DNA of 64,000 nucleotides from Valencia hispanica (lineage: Eukaryota > Chordata > Actinopteri > Cyprinodontiformes > Valenciidae), in contig OY747702.1 in the NCBI GenBank assembly GCA_963556495.2, positions 14,784,903 to 14,848,902 on the forward strand, read 5' to 3'. This document shows, in pieces, positions 62,612 to 64,000 of the stretch. Each line of letters begins with the position of its first letter. Position 1 is the stretch's first letter. The notes under the pieces are model-generated. The model searched no databases and was not told where the DNA came from. It worked only from the letters and a program-made list of their open reading frames with translations. The position numbers and the translations under genes were made by a program.

Positions 62612-63100
62612 GCAAATATAAACCCTTTTCCATTGATCTTACTACAACACATAGTTGTTTAAATGTTTTGTAAGTAATTTTAGGAATTTTTTTATCATTC
62701 AAAAAACTAATAGTATGTGCAACAACAAATTACATGTTGTAGTGCCAGGAAACTCATAGCACACATATACTGTCTCCCCTTGTTCATACTACAACTCATA
62801 CTTTGGTAAAATAGGCTCAAAATTCATTTTGGTGATATTTTAGCATTCAAACACTTATTAAATGTGCAATAACTACACTATTACATGCTGTAGTGTCACC
62901 AAATTCACAGGATATATAAACCATCTTCCCTTGATCATACTACAACTCATACTTTAGTTGAATAAGTTTCAAAATCATTTTGGTGGTATTTTAGCATTCA
63001 AAAACATATTAAATCTGCAATAACTACACTATTACATGCTGTAGTGCCACCAAATTCACTGGATATATGAAGCATCTTCCATTGATCATACTACACAAAC
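62612..63100 (+). repeat. ~151-bp tandem repeat, about 3.2 units
   Basis: The phrase TACATG(T/C)TGTAGTG recurs at 62731, 62882 and 63034 (spacing 151 and 152), and CATTGATC/TTGATCATACTACAAC recurs with the same period. Units 2 and 3 are closest; unit 1 is the most divergent, and a fourth unit breaks off near 63100. The block just before (62440-62560) is a moderately GC-rich unique phrase. Confidence 0.9.
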
Positions 63101-63107
63101 ATTTCTA

Positions 63108-63252
63108 CGTTTCTGTTTTTTACTGTCAAGATAGGGTGCTGGGTGTACAATAATGAGAAAGAAAATGAACTTTTTGATTATAGCAAATGGCTGCAATGAA
63201 ACAAAAAGTGACAAATTTAAGGGGTCTGAATACTTTCCATAGACACTATATA
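63108..63252 (+). mobile_element. Solo Tc1 right terminus
   Basis: The order GATAGGGTGCTGGGTGTACA, AATGAACTTTTTGATTATAG, AAATGGCTGCAATGAAACAA, AAGGGGTCTGAATACTTTCC, ATAGACACTATA is that of a common fish Tc1 3' end. No transposase precedes it; the tandem repeat does. Confidence 0.7.
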
Positions 63253-63865
63253 TGAAAAAGTAATGTTCACCATCTGGTGTTAATTTACTGAGAGAGACAC
63301 ATGCTGTATTCTCTGCCGATGAAAACTTTTTTTTTTAGCCCTGGTCATATCACAAAAAAAGGTTAAAAAACGTTTCTTCACAAACACTTTCTATAGGTTG
63401 CGTTTGATGACTATGATGGAATTAATGGATTTGTAAACATAAACAATGTGTACTGGAAGTTTGTGGTGAGTATATTAGTTGTGTAATCCTTTAGGCTCTT
63501 TGAATGTGCTTTGTAAGGTTACCCATACAATGGGAAAAAAACACAACTACTTGTTATTTAATTATTCGAGGTTAACATAAAGAGCTAAATGATAAGTGTC
63601 AATGTTTGCCAATGTCTGTTCAACATGTACATGCGCTCATTAGTACAGGTTATAAAGAACAACAACATTACTTACAACCGCTACGCAGACAACACACTTA
63701 TATAGTAAAATGTCACCAGGTGTCCTAAACAGGCTGTTGGTAAATGTATCGAAGACATTAATGATTTATTTGCCATATGTAGCAAAACATTTTTTTTTTT
63801 AAATCTACGCAAGCATGAACTATCTGTTACTTCATGTGTAATTTGGTTTATCATAAGAAAATCCC

Positions 63866-64000
63866 TAAAATGAATTTCTGGTGTATTTTACCAAAGTATG
63901 AGTTGTAGTATGATCAAGGGAAGATGGTTTATATATCCTGTGAATTTGTTGACACCACACCATGTAATAGTGTAGTTATTGCACATTTAATAAGTGTTTG
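63866..64000 (-). repeat. Inverted copy of the 151-bp repeat, cut by window end
   Basis: Read on the minus strand it gives CAAACACTTATTAAATGTGC, AATAACTACACTATTACATG, TTCACAGGATATATAAACCA, TCTTCCCTTGATCATACTAC and AACTCATACTTTGGTAAAAT, closely matching unit 2. It continues beyond the window. Confidence 0.9.

Noticed and set aside
62612..63100. CRISPR-like array
   Set aside because: Units are ~151 bp and similar throughout, with no repeat/spacer alternation, and the DNA is vertebrate.

Overview
The window looks like teleost fish genomic DNA, probably intergenic or intronic. It is AT-rich and full of CA, CTTT, GATA, CACT and TATC microsatellites, and it carries repeat families typical of fish: Tc1 elements with ~210-bp terminal inverted repeats (TIRs), piggyBac, L2-like and Rex1-like LINEs, hAT-type palindromic MITEs, and SINE/LINE tails ending in AAGCGC-TATAAAT motifs. 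I found no host protein-coding gene, tRNA or rRNA that I can defend. Every reading frame with recognisable protein similarity is a transposase or reverse transcriptase, and every one is broken. The species cannot be fixed from sequence alone.

Layout. 1-800: nothing recognised. 802-2344: a complete but decayed Tc1 element. 2.3-31.8 kb: mostly anonymous AT-rich DNA with scattered MITEs, LINE tails, SINE-like tails and one internally deleted Tc1 (20 kb). 31.9-33.3 kb: an old Tc1 interrupted by a Penelope-like fragment that holds a decayed hammerhead-ribozyme-like motif. 34.76-36.64 kb: a long non-autonomous element flanked by TTAA. 38.4-41.05 kb: a 5'-truncated L2-like LINE on the minus strand with one visible stop in its reverse transcriptase. 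41.6-49.6 kb: a nested complex. There an old Tc1 relic contains a young Tc1 (41763-43366) and a Rex1-like LINE (43772-49257), and the LINE itself contains a piggyBac (43999-46784) and another Tc1 (47360-48874). 51.5-52.1 kb: an L2-like fragment. 53.0-54.6 kb: a Tc1 relic split by a 599-bp TTAA MITE. 55-56.5 kb: RTE-like tails and two MITEs. 62.6-64.0 kb: a ~151-bp tandem repeat, a Tc1 terminus, and an inverted copy of the same repeat running off the window end.

Biological reading. The sequence records repeated transposition rather than a cooperating gene set. Three transposases in the nested complex (two Tc1, one piggyBac) show a single obvious disabling lesion each and keep their catalytic residues and both termini, so they moved recently on an evolutionary scale. 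The Penelope-like, L2 and older Tc1 copies are much more decayed. The observations most worth a second look are the nested complex, the degraded hammerhead-like motif, the palindromic boxes near the piggyBac ends, the long TTAA-flanked element, and the tandem/inverted 151-bp repeat at the right edge.
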